From Ixodes scapularis (lineage: Eukaryota; Arthropoda; Arachnida; Ixodida; Ixodidae), in contig NW_024609836.1 of assembly GCF_016920785.2 (NCBI RefSeq), forward strand, positions 62,227,930 through 62,291,929: a stretch of 64,000 bases of DNA, given 5' to 3'. The number at the start of each line of letters is the position of its first letter. The stretch's first letter is position 1. Positions 23,754-34,230 of the stretch are shown here, piece after piece. Position numbers and translations under genes: made by a program. The notes under the pieces are model-generated. The model ran no database searches. It was given only the letters and a program-made list of their open reading frames with translations, and was not told where the DNA came from.

Positions 23754-24634
23754 CACTCTAAAAAAAAGGGTAGTCATACGTGACTATCTTTGGGGTGGTA
23801 AAAAGTTATCCCAAATATAACGACCCCTAGGGTAAAAATGACGACTTCACACGTCGTCAAAAAGCAGGTAGTCAATATCGACGACCCCCAAAAGCAACAT
23901 GGCGGACGGTTAGCGAGGCTCGGATTCCCCGGTAAGGCCTACCGAACAGCACGGCTTTTCGGCCGAGTTAGAGAATACGGCGCATACGCCTATTCGACGT
24001 CTTCCAAGCGCCATCAGACACTCAAAACATCCATCCTTAGACACGGGTACCGTACCAATTAGCCGGGAAGACGGCAGCGTGTTTGCCGGAATCGCCGCGA
24101 TTGCACCCGACGGCATCTCGCTAGATTGACTGTATTTTTACCGCCGGCGGAGAACGCTCAAAAAAGAAATCGTAACGCGAGTAATGGGCACGCTGACTTT
24201 ATTCAAGACAACGTATCATTGTCGTTTGCGGCGATGAATCGCTGGGGACCTTCATCGACACCGACGGGAGGCGTTTAACTCGCACCAACGCCCCGCTATC
24301 TTTCTTTCTTTTTGTTTTTTTCCCTATCTCTTCTTGTTTGTGCCTACCTCAACCGACGTGGTTATCCATTGCTGCCTGCACTTCGCAGCTCTTCGACACA
24401 AAACAATAATTTAGGTGGCCGATTGACACAATTATTACGATTGTTTTCAATCTGAGAGGCACGTAGGGAGCCCCGTGGACCGCAGAGCCTGGACGGCTGG
24501 ACCGTATGCCAGCTGTTTACAATCAATAGCTACAGGACTGCACAACACTTCGCTTATTGAATCAGGCGGCAGCTTGCGCCACCTAGGAGGTGTAGTAGTA
24601 ACCGCTAGATGCACTAAAAAAGATGCTCATTCAC

Positions 24635-24796
24635 TAACTCTCCTGAAGCTCCTGACAACGTACGTACTGCACGTATGACAACTCATGCGCCAACACACAC
24701 CAACCACGATACTGAACACCAGTTACGGGTACACACATATCAACAGTACAACAAGGCACAAGCAAATGCAACACAACACCTCCGCGACTCTCTACT
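24635..24796 (+). repeat. 162-bp direct repeat, copy 1
   Basis: Begins TAACTCTCCTGAAGCTCC; the second copy lies 1449 bp downstream at 26084-26245 with a few differences. Both copies follow or precede the TIR element 24803-26083. Confidence 0.92.
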
Positions 24797-24802
24797 CACT
24801 AA

Positions 24803-26083
24803 TAGCGAGTTCGTTTCACACGCACTGGCACCGTTCGAGTTCTCTCCCAGAATGCATCGCACTCACAGAGTGTTGCACGGAAAACTGGACTCAAAGGAAC
24901 TCGCCAAATGCACCGAGTGCAAAAGACTGATGCTGCCGCCATCTATGTTGTAGAAAAGGTACCGACTTCAAACCGAAACTAGCGCCTTTCTGTTCCGAGT
25001 AGTGCGTGGGAATGCGAGAATGCAGTCGCTACCAACGTTTATCTACAAACGTTGGCAACTGCAACCTGAAATTTATAGTTGCGATGTCTTCAAGCAGCTC
25101 GGCTGCCGTAGAGATAGTTACAGACGGCGTAAATTTCCTCAACCAGCTGTCTACAAAGCAGCTGGTTGCGATCTTTCAATCCTTATAACCGTTTAGACGG
25201 AAGAAAACTGATGATGCTGTCCGAGCAGAAGCTTGATCCGTTTGAGCATGGTATTATGCGTGAACCACTGAAAGGGTACGGCTTAAAACTAGCCTGTTGG
25301 AATATCCAGCAAAACTGGGACTTTCGGTTTGGATCGTTATTATAGGTGGATTAGATATTAGCCTTGGTGAAGGCGTCGAGAACGAGAGCTTTCTCGAAGA
25401 AAATACGACGGGGAAAGTTAGCTGCGTAAGTAAATGTTAAACATGATGATGTTGCCCAATTTTCGGGTAAAGTCACCATCTTTAGCTTTCTCTGATGCTT
25501 ATTGCGCAGTCAGAGGTGTCTGCTGGGGGAGTTTTATCGACAAATGTTAAATTTTTCACCCGCACACGGATGGTGATAGACATCTCGGGGGCCGCTGTTG
25601 CGTTTGTTCTGAGCATTTCTTTACACACTGGTATATTTCAGCGTTTGTACGGCAACAGAGCGATTTGAAACCTGCAAATAAATCACGGGTTGTCAAATCG
25701 CTTCTTTCGTGAAATAGCAGACGCTCACAATTCAAGCTCGCGTTTGATTTCGTTGCCCGCGGGACGCGATTTCTATCAGAAATTCAGTTTTTTTTTTTTT
25801 TTTTTTTTTTTTTTTCCCCGTTCGGTTCCGCGACACATCGTAGCAGACGAACCCTCGTCGTCTGCTCCCGCTCCTCGCCGGCCCCGCCGGAGCGAGGCAT
25901 GACGGGATTGCATTTTGGAGCACTCCCGATTTCCTCGGTGCAGCGAGTGCATGCACGCGTGGGGTTTCAGCGCTGAAACGAACTCGGAGAGTGCAACCAC
26001 TCGTGGAGCGCCGGCCGAAACGAACCCGTTCCACGCTGCGAGTGGGCACGCGTGGGCACGAGTGCCGTGAAACGAACTCGCTA
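24803..26083 (+). mobile_element. MITE-like element with TAGCGAGTTCGTTTCAC ends
   Basis: 1281 bp, inverted termini TAGCGAGTTCGTTTCAC, flanked by TAA on each side (24800-24802 and 26084-26086). A 3-bp TWA duplication is typical of PIF/Harbinger elements. It holds the hairpin cluster at 25022-25167 and a T28 tract (25788-25815). A short ORF (25006-25188) overlaps the hairpins, with no known motif. No transposase is visible. Confidence 0.65.
25022..25167 (+). repeat. Cluster of five adjacent stem-loops
   Basis: Stems: GCAGT/ACTGC enclosing CCAACGTTT/AAACGTTGG (25022-25062); GCAAC/GTTGC (25061-25082); GCAGC/GCTGC (25094-25106); GCCGT/ACGGC (25105-25128); AACCAGCTG/CAGCTGGTT (25141-25167). GAAATTTA (25068-25075) and TAAATTTC (25130-25137) can also pair across hairpins 3 and 4. 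The loops of the first and last large hairpins share TCTACAAA-like sequence. Confidence 0.75.
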
Positions 26084-26245
26084 TAACTCTCCTGAAGCTC
26101 CTGACAACGTACGTACTGCACCTATGACAACTCATGCGCCAACACACACCAACCACGATACTGAACACCAGTTCCGGGTACATACATATAAACAGTACAA
26201 CAAGGCACAAGCAACTGCAACACAACACCTCCGCGACTCTCTACT
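26084..26245 (+). repeat. 162-bp direct repeat, copy 2
   Basis: Second copy of 24635-24796. The right boundary is followed directly by the place where the two big arms differ by a 4-bp indel. Confidence 0.92.
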
Positions 26246-27123
26246 GTCTCTGACCACCCTACCGACCCGGTTCGTGTATATGCCCTAGACGGTTCTGACA
26301 AGGATTAGGCAAGTGACTGCCGCTGTTTAGTTGATGAATACAAAGAGTATCTGCAGGTATTATTAGTATACAGTTATTCTGAGTATTTAGATTGGCCGGC
26401 TAGACACCTCTCTTAATCTAACGCTTTGAAAGGCAACATGATATGAAAATAATCAGCGAAAGTAACACCGCATGGCATGGTCCAGATCAGTTTCGGTTTC
26501 AGATTCACGCAGTGATACGCTTACTAATGCCATGTTGCCCCATGCTCGTTCCGCGCGTGTAATAGCAGCAAAGGTTACAATAATATCTGCATTCCTAGTC
26601 GGTAATCGGCTGAAGGTCACATAATTCTTAGTCTTGTGTTGTTAAATACCCCACAAAGCCCAGCGTATCATATTTGCTACGTGGAGTTTGATGACTCAAA
26701 AAGTGTCAATAAATTGCGTGAAGCTGAGACCATGGAGTTATTATTGTAATAACTCTATGGCTAAGACCAAAGCCCGCAGTATCGGTTTTGATACGCTGAC
26801 AGAGTTTTCCGATTTGGGTAGTTCAGCAAGGCCCCGCCACGCTGCCGCTGGCAGCTAAAGCAAGATGGCCGCACGCAGCAGCTCGCTCGAAGGCATACCG
26901 TCGGCGTCATTTTACTCGAAAAACAGTAAGCCGTCCTACACTCGGCACATTTTTTTTTTTTTTTTTTGCTCAGAAAGTGTTGCGGAACCAAATTATTCCG
27001 TTCGTTGTTGTTTTTGAGTCCCGTCCGCTTAGTAACATTGCTTCAAATTTCTGCGTATCATTTTCGATACAGTGGGTCGTAATTGATGGCACAATTTTTC
27101 TACCAATTCTGATACGCTTTTTT

Positions 27124-27620
27124 CACTGATCTCTACTATAGGGGGCTGGATGCCCCTTAGCTGCTCTCCGAGCCTGACGCAAATGAAGCCACCGGAAGTT
27201 CGATGCTTGTCCTGGAAGTCGGGCGTGCGCTGGGCTTCCTAGTGCATTCAGTCGATTTTTCGGACCATGGTTTTTGTGTCTTTGATTGGGTTTTAATACT
27301 CCCGTTCTGGATTAAATCCCGAGAATGAGGCATTTGAACTTGGGACATATTCACAACTTAATCAAATAGAATCTCAAAATGTTTACATTGAATGGTTTCC
27401 CATGATACTTCTCTGGTCCGCATGCGCTCTTACTGCGCAACAAGCTGGCTTTCTTGAGGGAACAAGCGAAAATCCAGCGCCCTCGACGTTTTTCGAACCA
27501 GCACTCGGAAGGTTTACAAAGCCTACCAAGCGTTCACTTCCGGGACAAGCCGCTCACTTCCGGTGGCTTCAAACCTGTTTGCTCAATGCGCCATCCAGCC
27601 CCCTCTAGTGGAGATCAGTG
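27124..27620. mobile_element. Foldback MITE of about 500 bp
   Basis: Inverted termini begin CACTGATCTC (27124) and end GAGATCAGTG (27620). The similarity extends over more than 100 bp per arm, through AGGGGGCTGGATG and GAAGCCACCGGAAGT blocks. No gene inside. It lies between the right-arm end and the piggyBac relic. Confidence 0.7.
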
Positions 27621-27740
27621 GTTTTCTTGGTAAAGCTTTGAATGGTACACGTTTTAACCGTTTTTTTTTTTATTGATTTTTCTTTCTAATTTTAGGTTCC
27701 TAAGTTAGGAACATATTGAACAACATCGTCGCCGGCGAAG

Positions 27741-29420
27741 ATGTCAGCGATTTTAGTGATCTGTCGGAAAGTGACGAAAATTAGTCCCCCCGCTGCGGCT
27801 GAGCCCTCTGAGACAAGTGATAATGAAGAAACCGTAGAAAATTCCTTCGGGTCATCTGTAGCTTCGTCTTCTCGTCCATACAACAAATGGCGAAAGGAAT
27901 TGCTCCAAAACAGTCATGCTAAATTTTCCAAAGTATTCTCTGAGCCGGATGCCATAGATTCACCACTGTTCCTTTTCCGCCAGTTTCTAAGTACTGATAT
28001 GCTCACTATGCTAGAGGAGCAAACAAATGTGTACAGTACACAGAAATACGGCAGCTCCGTGACACAACTCTGCAAGGGCTGGAGCAATATATTAGAATAT
28101 ACCTGAAAATGGGGCTTACAAAATGCCGAACGTCATGTGCTACTGGGAAAATGGGACAAGGTATTCTCCTATCGCTGACAAGAGGTGGAGAAATCGTTTC
28201 TTGAAGCTGATGCAATGCATGCATGTTGTAAGCAACATGGAAACCACCGAAGAAGCGAAGGAGGACAAGTTGTGGAAGATTCGTCCTTGGATTTCATTAT
28301 TCCAGCACAACCTCTAGAGCATTGAACAAGAAGAGTTCAATGCGGTGGATGAGATAATGGTGTTATTTACAGGAAGGAGCTCGCTAAAACAGTACATCCC
28401 AAACAAACCGACGCCGTGGGGTTTCAAGCTTTGGGGACGGGCAGGCACATTCGGTGTCCTTTACCAGTTCGAGGTATACCGAGGCCACTCCAAAGGAAAC
28501 TACATTTTTGGACTTGGGGGTGATACTGTCCTGAGCATCTGCTCTGAAATACCTTCAAATGAAGACTTAAAGTTTGCAGCTGACATTTTTTTTGCTCTTT
28601 GAACCTTGTTGAAGAGTTAACGAGAGGAATACAGTACGTTGGAACTCTGAGGCAAAATCGGCTGAGAGACTGCAAACTCCAGGATGAGAAGACTCTGAGA
28701 AAAGTTGGCCAAGGCTCACATGATTACAGAGTTGACAATGACAAAGGAATTGTGGTAGTTCGCTGGTTTGACAGGAAAGCTGTCACCTTAGTGTCAAACT
28801 TCGTCTCTGTTGAGTCTATTCAGCAAGTCTAACGGTATGACCGGAAGGCCAAACTCCACATTGACATCACACGCCTGGCAATTGTTGGTATGTAAAACAG
28901 TTTTAGGCGGGGGGGGGGGGGGGGGAAGATCGACCAGCATAATTATCAGGTGTCGCTGTACAAATACACCATTCGGTCGAGGCGCTAATACACGTACTGT
29001 ACCTCATATATCATGCTATCTTCATCTGCATCGTGAATGCGTGGAATATTCACAGGCGCCAAAGCCATCAGCTGAAGGAGCGGCCACTCAAGCTGAGAAC
29101 CTTCATTGCCAGTTTATCAGAAAGCCCGATCTCTACTAGAAAAGCACCAAGAGGACGGCCGGTCAGTCTGCCTTCGCCTCCGATGAAGAAGAGGAAGTTC
29201 ACGCCAAGTTATCCCCAAGATGACGTTCGAAAAGACGTGGTTGGGCATCTTCCAACTGTGGCGAGCAACCGACTTCGATGCAGGAACTGTGTGCCCAGTG
29301 TGAACACATTTAGCACAGTTGTGTGCGCGAAATGCAATGTAACTCCGAGTCTGAGCAAGCGACATAACTGTTTCTTTGAATACCACAAGCCACGAGACTG
29401 CAGCTGGCAAGGACATAGCA
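27741..29420 (+). pseudogene. piggyBac (PGBD-like) transposase, decayed
   Basis: Blocks in family order: NKWRKE and SPLFLFRQFLS (N-terminal part), EEQTNVYS, then after a frameshift MGLTKCR and CYWENGTRYSPIADKRWRNRF, KIRPWISL, VDEIMVLFTGRSSLKQYIP with the first catalytic Asp, WGFKLWGRAG, GLGGDTVL, AADIFFAL with the second Asp, YDRK-like end, and a C-terminal cysteine-rich domain at about 29270-29400 (CRNC, CAKC, HNCFFEYH). At least three frameshifts or stops break it. The segment that should hold the third catalytic Asp (MGGVD block) is replaced by unrelated sequence with a G-run at 28905-28926. The start is uncertain: an AG at a pyrimidine tract just upstream (27693) could be an old splice acceptor. 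Confidence 0.88.
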
Positions 29421-31503
29421 GAAAAGCCCAGTGTATCATATTTGATACGTTCAATATTTTTTTACTGGTTTGAAATTTTGTTCTTTTTCTATGAATGTAC
29501 TCACCTTAGCCATAAATAAAGGCACACAAGTTTCTACAGATTTAATTTGCCTAGAAATATGTTAGGGCTTAAATTTCTGAAGCACTTAAATTTAGTGCTT
29601 GAGAATAGGTGACAATTGTAGCGGGCAAACGCTGGCGGCACGCTTTCCCGTGTTGATCGAGTGACCGATGAGTCGCTCTACTCGCTCTACTTTAGAATCC
29701 CCTAAATTATACTCATGTGAAAAAAAAAAAGGATTGGGGTACCTGTAAAAGAAACAAAAACAACTAGCATAGCCGAGATTTCTTCTTTTTTTTTTTGTGC
29801 TGCATTCGGAGAACATGTACACCGTTATCAAATTATTTTAAATCTTTCAGTTTTCTGTTGACAACAAAAGGTTTTCATTTTTCAAGTATGGGGACACTTG
29901 ATATAAACAGTGTATTAAGTTCAAAACATTAGGGCATTACAGCCAAAACTATACTGTGTGTATATATATAACGTGGCTATAATGAAGACAAAGTGCTCAG
30001 ATGGCAATTGTTTGTATTCTTTTATTTTCCAAACCTGATCATACATTTTATATTTAAACTATTTTCCTCTAAAAAATAAATAAAACTCCTAAAACAACCT
30101 TGTAGGTACTTTTGACACATTGTGGAAATGGAAATCTGAAAAGGAGTCTTTTTCTAGCACCAGACTATCGAACTATAATAGCTATAGTAATGATACTTTC
30201 AAAAGCCAGAGACAACCCTTTGAATATGAAACAAAACAGAAAACTTACATGGAAACAGGGAACGTTTAACCAAAAAACAATGTTATGTATGCATTACAAA
30301 CATATTAAATCATCAAAATATGCAACATCACAGTCACTTCATCATTCTAAAAAAACAAAAAATACCTGAAAATATGTATAACACGAAAAGGGATATGATT
30401 TACACCAAGCAAGATACTGGGCCATAGAAGCAAAGTTTCAACAATAAAAAAAGTAAAAAAAAATATAGCGGTAGCTGATGCGCCGAAATATAGTGGTAGC
30501 TGACGCACCAACATGTAGAGATCCTCTGGTGGACAGGTGACGATGATGGTGGTTCGACGATCCGGCTGCTACTTGGCAGCAGGAGACATCCAGGAAGGGC
30601 CGGTAGAGCGGCAGCGCTATGGGGTGTCCTTATGGGTGACGAGGCAGGGGCGATTGACCTTTAGATTTAGGTTTAATAAATCATAGAGCAGAACATCAAA
30701 CCAGAAGAACGCAAACGGTGAAAGGGGCGCAAGTTCGGGCTCGCGCTGGCGCTTGTAAAAACACAAGTAGCGCCCGTGACGACACAACAATCTAGTAAAA
30801 GCCAATTACTACGCTGCCAGTGAATTTCAACGTGCTACTGAATTGGAAAGTTTGCGCACTACGTACGTACAGCCAGGAGATCACAACCACGACGGGTGCA
30901 GCTCAGAAATTGAACCAGTCCGAGGTTGATGAAAACAGTACGGGCGACACAGTCACATACCTCTGAGTCTGAGCATGTTTACCCTGCCGATCCTCGGTCC
31001 CAGTGTTCAATGGTTCAACACGATCAGATATACAACTAATCTCTTTTTTTTTAATATTCTTTGCAATATCATAGGGCAGAAAGATATCCTCACCTCAGTT
31101 CGGCAAACACCCACGCCGTTTGTTGTTGTTATGTCGCCACAGCTACACCCCACCACGGTCCACGGCTGTCGAGACCAGTGTTGCTGCTCGCGCTGACAAA
31201 ATGTTTATTCCACCAATTTACGCGAATTGCACAACATATGTGATCTTGGCGGATCTTTAAAGATCACGAAAGCTAAGGAAGCATATCGTTTATAGTCTTA
31301 CAGTAGTTATCCAAGTTACTAATATCATTTACGACTGCCTGCACGTGAATATCGGATTCGAAAGTGACCACACCCCGTCGTCACCTGCAGAAAGGCGGTC
31401 ATTCCACAGCGGTTTGGGGTCGTCACTTTGCCCAAAGGCTAGAAACTCGCCTTTTGGTGTAGTCAGAGCCTCCAAAGCGCCATTTGGCTCCCCAGGGTAG
31501 TCA
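29421..31503. other. Right half of CACTCT element, no gene recognised
   Basis: AT-rich sequence with short ORFs lacking motifs. An approximately 25-bp unit (AATATAGCGGTAGCTGATGC and relative) is tandemly duplicated at 30461-30509. GATCTTTAAAGATC near 31253 is palindromic. The expected 3' terminus of the piggyBac element was not found. Confidence 0.5.
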
Positions 31504-31516
31504 TTTTTTTAGAGTG

Positions 31517-32696
31517 CATGGTGACTGGGATTTGACTCCAAGAGTGTTTGCTAACATTAAGTGGGAAACTACACCAGCAAAGTATTTGGGCGTGCCCCTT
31601 GAGCATTATCGGGATAGCGAGCATTATTGGCGTAATCAAGCGGTGGAGATTAGAGATAAAGCAGAGAAATGGAGGGGTAGCGGTTTTTCAATTTTCGCAC
31701 GTACCACCGTTTGCAATTTGTTTCTTGTGAGCAAGTTGTGGTACGGTGCTTCAAGTCTTGCACTGTTCTCGAGCAAATGTGCAGAAGCTACATCGAGTAT
31801 TAGCAGTGTTTATTTGGGGCTCTTCTTGGGAGCGTACGAGCAGAATGAACCTTTTTCGGCGAGTCCGCGAAGGGGGACTAGGTCTATCACATCTATTTTT
31901 GCGTCAAGTAGTCAACCGTTTTTTGTTTTTTCGCGACGTTAGCGATCCCTTTCTGCGCACGGTGTGCCAAGTGAGATTGGGTCGGGTTATGCCCGAGTTG
32001 GTAGTTTCTTCAACTTATATGTCAGGTGGTATTCATGGCTACCTCAAGGAAGTGGTTGCATCATGCCGGTTTTTGTTAACTCGTTTTTCAATTGAATATT
32101 TGAGTACAGTAACCCGCAACCGATTGTATAAGGATGTTTGTGATGCTGTTTTTCCTGTTCCTTTGTATAGAGCTCTGTTCTGTGCAGGCCCAGGACAGGA
32201 CGTCTTAAAACGCGTGAAGAGAATGTTAGTGTCGCACGGTGTGAAGACCTTTTTCTTTAAACTACACACCGGTACCCTACCGGTCAAAACATGGATGGAG
32301 GAGAAGGGACTGTTTGTTCCCTGGGGTGTACACTGTTTCCTTTGTCAGAAACCGGAGACGATTGAACATGTCTTCCTGGAGTGCTGGGATGGCGCCTTTC
32401 TGTGGGATGTCCTCCAGCGCACCTTGAAGAAAGACTTCCCGCTAGACGAGCATGGGATCAGGTACCTGCCCGTAGAGACCGATGGAGACGTCCCGGTAGA
32501 TTGCATTATGCCACTGGGCCTGCACAGCATCTGGAGGTGTCGGATGGCTGTGCGACATGCTGAACAGGATGCGCGTGAAGCTCGGGATTATTTCCGGGAA
32601 AGCGTTATCTCATTCGTTGAAACCTATAAGGCCCAGCAGAGCGTGCCTGAGTGGCTTCCTTATATTGAAAGGTTGATTACAATGAGCAAATTTTAA
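31517..32696 (+). pseudogene. LINE ORF2 3' part, C-terminal with CCHC
   Basis: Continues the ORF2 broken at 23753: GDWDLTP and YLGVPLEHYRD blocks follow the GSAVNW block of the RT. One extra base at about 31742 shifts the frame within the SKLWY block; the rest (31746-32696) is a single open frame of about 316 codons ending MSKF. It contains a zinc-finger-like CFLCQKPETIEHVFLECW (C-x2-C-x7-H-x4-C) at 32334-32388, typical of LINE ORF2 C-termini. A 3' UTR and A-run follow to 32818. Confidence 0.88.
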
Positions 32697-32818
32697 CTCC
32701 ATCGTGCTGGCCAAAAGCAGGCTTGCATTTTAGCATTGTCTGACCTCGTTTGTGTGTTTCGATTTGTTTTTGCGTTTTTAACCTGTCAAAACTCGGCAAT
32801 AATAAAAAAAAAAAAAAT

Positions 32819-33210
32819 CGCGGCCATGGCCTAACGGTTATCGCGCTTGCCTCCCACGCGAAGGGCCAGGGTTCGATACCTGGGAGCGGCACATCTTTTT
32901 GTTTATTCCTGCAGACTAGTATTCTGGTAAATTCGAAAACCATCTTGGCTGGTTCGAGATTAGAATGTTGTACGCGCCGAACCTTCTACGCCGAATGCTC
33001 CAGAAGCCCATGCGTGTACAAAAGCGGCTCCGCGTGGCAAGCCGGAGTCAGTTTCGCCCCAGCGTTCGACTCTGCTCTTTCGCCGACTTCGACGCCCGCG
33101 ACGCTGTACTGTTATCTTTCGTTTCCTTATTTATTTTGGGCATAAGTTCGCCCGATTAAACGTTTAGTTTACTCAGTTGTTTGCTGCCTCATCACTTGTC
33201 ATTCGTGACA
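32819..33210 (+). mobile_element. Gypsy 3' LTR, remainder
   Basis: Resumes after the LINE with the second copy of the target duplication (32819-32832) and ends at CGTGACA (33210), inversely similar to the LTR start. Total LTR length without the LINE is about 413 bp. No matching 5' LTR is in the window. Confidence 0.7.
32820..32891 (+). tRNA. tRNA-Gly(CCC)-like pol III unit inside the LTR
   Basis: The A box is TGGCCTAACGG and the B box GGTTCGATACC, both at consensus. The anticodon loop CTCCCAC gives anticodon CCC with T33 and A37 in place, the variable loop is 4 nt, and CTTTTT follows at 32894. However, the acceptor stem pairs at only about four of seven positions and the T stem has one mismatch. 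It is therefore a tRNA-derived sequence rather than a certain functional tRNA. The LINE inserted within its 5' edge: the 14-bp duplication covers bases 1-13 of the unit plus one base before. Confidence 0.5.
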
Positions 33211-33834
33211 AAATGAGCGTCTTCTGGAATGATAAAGGGCATGACTATTTTAACAGCTCTCGCGTTAACAGCATTTACACCATTTCTTCTTAGGGGCCCA
33301 ATAATGTCGCCCCATTTGCTCTCATAATAGTTTAAGTGAATCACCACTTTTCTTCTTTTTTTTTTTTTAAATCCCGTGTGTTGGTGGCACACGCGTAGTT
33401 TGCCGCGAAGTTAGGCTGTTTTAGGTCGATTGGATACCTTGATGTCTGACAATCTGTTCCAAGAGGCTTAAGATTGCGGGGTTAGCGTTATTCTTTTGTG
33501 TGATCCCCTCGGATGTGAACATCGTAGTACAAACACCAACATGTGGTTGTAGCAAGGGTAGCATACTTCCGAGTAAAGCCAATGTACGACTACCCTATAA
33601 AACAACGGCTTCTTCAGAAACTTAAAGAAAAAAATATCCCAGAATGGGCAGCGCATCTGGCCTACGCCAACTAGAGATTCCGCGAACTTTTCGCGAACCT
33701 GAGGTTCGATAATCAAACCAAGGGGTTCGAAAGGTGCGCAAAGTTTCGAAACGTCGAACTTATTACATAACAAATTCGAAACTTTTCTAACCTTCGAATT
33801 TCCCAAGTACTTTACGAGGGAATTAATGTTATTA
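33211..33834. other. Intergenic repeat-like sequence
   Basis: No gene is seen. 33660-33800 is rich in TTCGAA and GAACCT-type short inverted motifs, suggesting an old MITE, but boundaries were not found. A T12 run lies near 33357. Confidence 0.4.
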
Positions 33835-34004
33835 TACCGCTGTCAAATGGCGTTCTAAATGTCCTTTTCACTAAGCTCCTTTACAGAATCGGCCAATCAG
33901 CTCGCAATGTTGAGTGAGCACGTGCGCTACGGCGTGAGCTGATTCGCCGATTTTATAAAGGAGCTTGTTCTAAAGGCCTTTATAATGCCCGTCTGACAGG
34001 GGTA
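33835..34004. mobile_element. Harbinger-like MITE, 170 bp
   Basis: Inverted ends TACCGCTGTCAAATGGCGTT and TACCCCTGTCAGACGGGC (inverse of the right end), flanked by TTA on both sides (33832-33834 and 34005-34007). Same family as 58981-59156. Confidence 0.8.
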
Positions 34005-34230
34005 TTACTCTGTTAAAGTTGTTCAGTGACATTGGCGTCGACAGCTTTTGCGTAGTAGGAACTGCTAAACGCGTGCAGCTTCGGGGTTTTCCCATTTGAA
34101 TTGGGGGCTGCCGCAATGTATCGTCGTGAAACCTCGTCGAAGCAGCAAAGACACCTGTCTCTGTCGTCATGGCAACTCTGGACACTCTGATGTGCCTGCG
34201 TTTTCGTAGACCCGGGATCCCCCGCTTCTG

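Larger units (their letters stand above)
15858..27078. repeat. Right arm of giant inverted repeat
   Basis: Partner of 1-11226. The LINE at its inner edge continues into the spacer, whereas the left arm has no such continuation. This suggests that the right arm keeps the ancestral context and the left arm is the derived copy. Its outer limit is at least 27078; the true limit cannot be seen because the left partner leaves the window. Confidence 0.97.
23754..31516 (+). mobile_element. 7.8 kb DNA element with CACTCT-A(n) inverted ends
   Basis: Ends are CACTCTAAAAAAAA (23754) and its inverse TTTTTTTAGAGTG (31504-31516). The LINE ORF2 reading resumes directly outside, which fixes the boundaries; CA is present on both sides as a possible 2-bp target duplication. 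GGGTAGTCA occurs just inside both ends. Contents: a TIR element, a 162-bp direct repeat pair, a piggyBac relic and a foldback MITE, presumably nested. I recognise no transposase belonging to the outer element. The CACT start and 2-bp duplication would fit EnSpm/CACTA, but this is weak. Between 23850 and 24630 I see no gene. Confidence 0.7.
20245..32818 (+). mobile_element. L1/Tx1-like LINE, interrupted by a 7.8 kb element
   Basis: Both ends are defined by the 14-bp duplication CGCGGCCATGGCCT (20231-20244 and 32819-32832); the 3' end is a run of A (32804-32817) after a 120-bp 3' UTR. Removing 23754-31516 leaves about 4.8 kb with a short 5' UTR (37 bp), ORF1, an 87-bp gap and ORF2 with a C-terminal CCHC. 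The RT blocks (YPPISLTNVDYKIL, GIKGRTIFTN, RQGCPLSP, GSAVNW) resemble the L1/Tx1 lineage more than CR1 or RTE; a tree would settle this. Confidence 0.88.

Noticed and set aside
25006..25188. 60-codon ORF over the hairpin cluster
   Set aside because: Composition follows the stems; no known motif, and start and stop are not set in any gene context.
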